Under the pieces are notes generated by a model. The model searched no databases, was not told the DNA's origin, and was given only the letters and a program-made list of their open reading frames with translations. The translations under genes and the position numbers were made by a program. From Streptomyces genisteinicus (lineage in GTDB: Bacteria > Actinomycetota > Actinomycetes > Streptomycetales > Streptomycetaceae): a stretch of DNA of 64,000 nucleotides. The stretch lies in the NCBI RefSeq assembly GCF_014489615.1, contig NZ_CP060825.1, positions 5,564,001 to 5,628,000 on the forward strand. The letters are read 5' to 3'. Below are positions 61,329 through 64,000 of this stretch, piece after piece (position 1 is the stretch's first letter; each line of letters opens with the position of its first letter).

Positions 61329-62603
61329 TTGACCACGGACCTGAGTTCCGTCACCGGCGTCCGGCAGAGCCTGGCCGTCGTCCTGCCCATCCGGTTGACC
61401 GGTCGCGCCGACTGGCCGACAGGGCCGATACCGTTCGAGCTCGGCACCCGCCGCACCGACGCCGCCACCCGGGAGACGTACTTCACCCCTGCCGCGGCCC
61501 GGGCTCTCTACGGCACCCCGGAACGCCCCTGCCGCTGGCACCGGTTCACGGACGTGCGGCACGGGCAGCTGCACCTGCGGGGCATCGAGGTGCTGCGCAC
61601 CGCCACGGCCCGCAATCCGGACCACGGCCTCGCCGTACTGCACTGCGACGTCGAGGGCCCGGGCCTGCTGGAGACCCTGCGCGCCATCGGACACCGCGGC
61701 GCGGCAGCTCCCGATCCTCTGGACGGACCCCTGGCCCCCGTCACCCTTCTCGACGGGATCGCCGCACCGCGCAGCTCCTCCGCGCCGTTCGCGATCGCCC
61801 GCCCCTACACGGTCGCCTTCCTCACCCCGGACGCACGGCACGGCTCCGCGCTCCGGGAGGACGGCCGGCTGCCGGAGTCGGCCGACCGCTGGCTCTGGTA
61901 CCTCGCGTCACGGTCCACGGATGCCGACTTCCCCACCCCGCTCGAACAGTGGCCCGAGCGGACGGGGCACGCGCTGCGCATATCCGCCGACTGGAGCGCC
62001 CTGGTGCTGCGCCACGGCGCCGCCTTCCTCGGGCACCGCGCCGATCCGGGCGAAGGCGACTTCTACGGGTTCGCGCAGCTCCACTGCCGCACCGTCTACC
62101 TGGACGCACTGCTGCTCGGCAGCGTCCAGCGCGACCACATCGACGAGTTGACCGACTCGCTCTCCGGAGTCTTCGACGGTCCGAAGCTCGCCAGGCGGGT
62201 GTCCGCACTCGAACGGCACATCGCCATGTTCCGCAGCACCTACTGGCGCCAGCACCTCACCGCCCACGGACCGGCCAACGAACTGCTGCTGGGCTTCCAG
62301 GCCCAGTACCGCCTGGCGGAGCGCTTCGACGAGATCCTCGCCGAAGCGGCCGACTACGCCCGGCTGGTGCAGACCCAGGAGAGTCAGCAGATCGCCGGCG
62401 CCCTCGGCGTCCTCACCATCCTCGGCCTCCCCGTCGCGACGGCCCTGAGCATCCTCCAGGTGCTGGGCGCCAAGGGAGGCGCGGCCGTTGTGGGTGCCCT
62501 CGTCGCCGCCCTCGCCGCCACGGCCCTGGTCCTCACCACCACCCGCTACGGCCGTCTCGTGCTCTCCTCGCTGCGCGGAAGGGGACCGGGAGGCGGCGGA
62601 TGA
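61329..62603 (+). CDS. CorA-like membrane protein (two C-terminal TM helices)
   Basis: 424 residues from a TTG. A soluble N-terminal domain (1 to about 255) is followed by long helices (DGPKLARRVSALERHIAMFRS, DEILAEAADYARLVQTQESQQ), then two close TM segments (GALGVLTILGLPVATALSILQVLG and GAAVVGALVAALAATALVLT). The order of long stalk helix and two terminal TM helices recalls CorA-type proteins but the GMN signature is absent. Function unknown. It is followed by the DUF4145-like gene after 114 bases. Confidence 0.7.
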   Translation: MTTDLSSVTGVRQSLAVVLPIRLTGRADWPTGPIPFELGTRRTDAATRETYFTPAAARALYGTPERPCRWHRFTDVRHGQLHLRGIEVLRTATARNPDHGLAVLHCDVEGPGLLETLRAIGHRGAAAPDPLDGPLAPVTLLDGIAAPRSSSAPFAIARPYTVAFLTPDARHGSALREDGRLPESADRWLWYLASRSTDADFPTPLEQWPERTGHALRISADWSALVLRHGAAFLGHRADPGEGDFYGFAQLHCRTVYLDALLLGSVQRDHIDELTDSLSGVFDGPKLARRVSALERHIAMFRSTYWRQHLTAHGPANELLLGFQAQYRLAERFDEILAEAADYARLVQTQESQQIAGALGVLTILGLPVATALSILQVLGAKGGAAVVGALVAALAATALVLTTTRYGRLVLSSLRGRGPGGGG

Positions 62604-62717
62604 CTCCTCAGGTCCGCGCGGCGGCGGGAACCGCGTCCGGATTCCGCCTGTTCCGGCGGTGATCTTGCTGTTAGCTTGCTCTCCGCGGACCTGGGACAAG
62701 AGGATGCGGGACACGGG

Positions 62718-63983
62718 GTGACGGTCAACGAGGGGGAGCCGCTCCGGCTGTACAGAAAGGCTCTGAGGTACGCGGAGTCGGACCCGGAGGTCTTCCTCGG
62801 AGCGGCGAGGCGAGCGGCGGAGTCGATCCTGTTGGACATTGCACTGCGGGAGGCCGTCGGCTCGAAACCGACCCTCGAATACCTGCTGACCGCACTCTCG
62901 GCCAAGAACCTGGTGCCTCCCAAGGTCGCCCTCGCCGTGCGCACCATCCAGAACTACGGCAACTACGGCAGCCACGCACAGGACGCGTCCACCGAGGAGA
63001 TCTCCGCCGACGACGTCCAGCCGTGCCTGACGGCCCTGACCCAGCTCGCCGCCTGGTACGGGCAGACGAGCGCGTCGCTCGCCGAGGACGCCGTCCGGCA
63101 TGATCTGCTCGGTCACCAGCGCCGTACGGGGACGACCCGCCTCGCCGACTCGACCCTCATCGTGGTGAAGGCGGTCCTGCTCGGCTGCGGCCTGGAGGCG
63201 GCCCTGGCACGGCGGAACCACCGTGTGGCGCCGGTGCAGCTTCCGTGGTCCGACCATCTGGTCCGTGATGTGTCCACCAGGCTCCTCGACCTGGCCGTCT
63301 ACAACGAACAGCGCGTCGACCGGCTGCTGCAGGCGGAACGGGACGTCCACGAGCAGGTGGTGACCGTCGGCAGGGTCGGTCACTCGATGGGCGGCCGCAA
63401 CTTCTATCTGCTCGCCGCGCGCGGCGGACGGTGGGACGGCGCGACGGCGCAGGAGTTCCTCGCAGACCCTGCCGGAGCCCAGATCGCGGTACCCAAGCAG
63501 AGCGACATGTTCGGCAACCTGCTCTCGGCGCTGTCGACGGACGAGGCCGGTCTCGCGGACCGAGGGGTGACCGTCCTCGACGTACCGCACCACCTCGGGC
63601 TGGAGCTGTTCCACCTGAACCGGGATGTGCTCGCGGTGGGCGGGCAGAACCTGCGCATGCACGCCCAGGAGCACGACGGGTACTTCGAACTGCTCAACTC
63701 CGACATGCTGCCGCCCCCGATCCGGGCACGGCTGCGGTCAGCGGCGGCCAACGTGCTCATCGCGAACCGGTCTTGGCTGGCTGAACTGGATCTGCATCCG
63801 GCGGACCTGCACCGGGAGCTGATGCGGTCGTTCCACGAGTGCGGATCGGACGACGAGACGTACGAGGGCATCGTCCGCGACCTGGTGACCCATGCCTCGT
63901 TCCCGCCGGAGACGCTCGCCGAGAGCCGGGAACGGCTGGTGCGGCACGTACTGTTCGAGAGCTACCGGTGGGGCCGGCCGTGA
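62718..63983 (+). CDS. Hypothetical protein with DUF4145-like (HEPN-related) N-terminus
   Basis: 421 residues. The first about 100 (YRKALRYAESDPEVFLGAARRAAESIL...IQNYGNYGSHAQD...CLTALTQLAAWYGQ) match the helical DUF4145 pattern, a HEPN-related fold, here without a complete R-x4-H. The rest (about 110-421) is unrecognised. It lies downstream of the CorA-like gene. A GTG start at 62718 is chosen; a TTG at 62676 is also open. The final stop overlaps the start of a further gene. Confidence 0.6.
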   Translation: MTVNEGEPLRLYRKALRYAESDPEVFLGAARRAAESILLDIALREAVGSKPTLEYLLTALSAKNLVPPKVALAVRTIQNYGNYGSHAQDASTEEISADDVQPCLTALTQLAAWYGQTSASLAEDAVRHDLLGHQRRTGTTRLADSTLIVVKAVLLGCGLEAALARRNHRVAPVQLPWSDHLVRDVSTRLLDLAVYNEQRVDRLLQAERDVHEQVVTVGRVGHSMGGRNFYLLAARGGRWDGATAQEFLADPAGAQIAVPKQSDMFGNLLSALSTDEAGLADRGVTVLDVPHHLGLELFHLNRDVLAVGGQNLRMHAQEHDGYFELLNSDMLPPPIRARLRSAAANVLIANRSWLAELDLHPADLHRELMRSFHECGSDDETYEGIVRDLVTHASFPPETLAESRERLVRHVLFESYRWGRP

Positions 63984-64000
63984 CCGGGACGAAACGCGTG
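63980..64000 (+). CDS. Start of a further gene, cut by the window edge
   Basis: GTG overlapping the previous TGA (GTGA), followed by seven open codons (VTGTKRV). The overlap is the usual mark of a coupled downstream gene, but nothing else can be seen. Confidence 0.35.

Noticed and set aside
60906..61841. Minus-strand open frame antisense to the CorA-like gene
   Set aside because: No domain or start site; the plus-strand frame has the membrane helices and expected codon use.

Overview
This is high-GC Streptomyces chromosome. Codon use is strongly GC3-biased and many genes start with GTG or TTG. Genus-typical genes are present, including a CutRS-like two-component system, DUF4193/DUF3093/DUF3710/DUF3159 proteins, DUF6243 and a mycothiol-dependent isomerase. 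No rRNA, tRNA or CRISPR array was seen.

Positions 1-21034 are an ordinary core block: an MFS exporter (partial), ferrochelatase, an inositol-monophosphatase-family enzyme, cutR-cutS, several conserved actinobacterial proteins, dUTPase, an orphan ABC ATPase, and then a run of potassium genes. That run holds KdpD and KdpE without KdpABC, two TrkA/RCK proteins, and divergently a KimA-like permease. The block ends with a TRAM-domain, RumA-like RNA methyltransferase gene.

Positions about 20976-29145 are an 8.1-kb island inserted in the 3' end of that methyltransferase gene. A diverged copy of the last 19 codons, stop codon and a few following bases lies at 29082-29145. The island holds a truncated IS3-family transposase, a decayed tyrosine integrase, a zinc-ribbon protein with a HEPN-type R-x4-H motif, two unrecognised proteins, a GHKL (Hsp90/MutL-like) ATPase fused to a PD-(D/E)xK nuclease, and a histidine-kinase remnant. 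The GHKL-nuclease and HEPN genes make it a candidate, apparently undescribed, defence module on a now immobile element.

Positions 29495-46793 begin with a lipoprotein gene, followed by a catabolic region. A DHA2-type MFS transporter and an IclR regulator face a complete gentisate operon: gentisate dioxygenase, fumarylpyruvate hydrolase, mycothiol maleylpyruvate isomerase and 3-hydroxybenzoate 6-hydroxylase. These run on through a thiolase remnant into a two-subunit CoA-transferase. A TetR gene follows, then a second operon with two phosphotriesterase-family paralogues (one has lost its metal ligands), an FAD monooxygenase and three further hydrolases. The MFS gene and the second operon share an almost identical promoter module, so they are probably co-regulated.

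Positions 46825-47001 are a MITE-like element. Next come an EamA permease with a LysR regulator, an AbgT transporter with an amidohydrolase facing a tandem AsnC-type regulator, an MFS gene, an endonuclease-VII-like protein, DUF6243, cobF, and metE under a cobalamin riboswitch. The window closes with a CorA-like membrane protein, a DUF4145-like protein and the start of one more gene.
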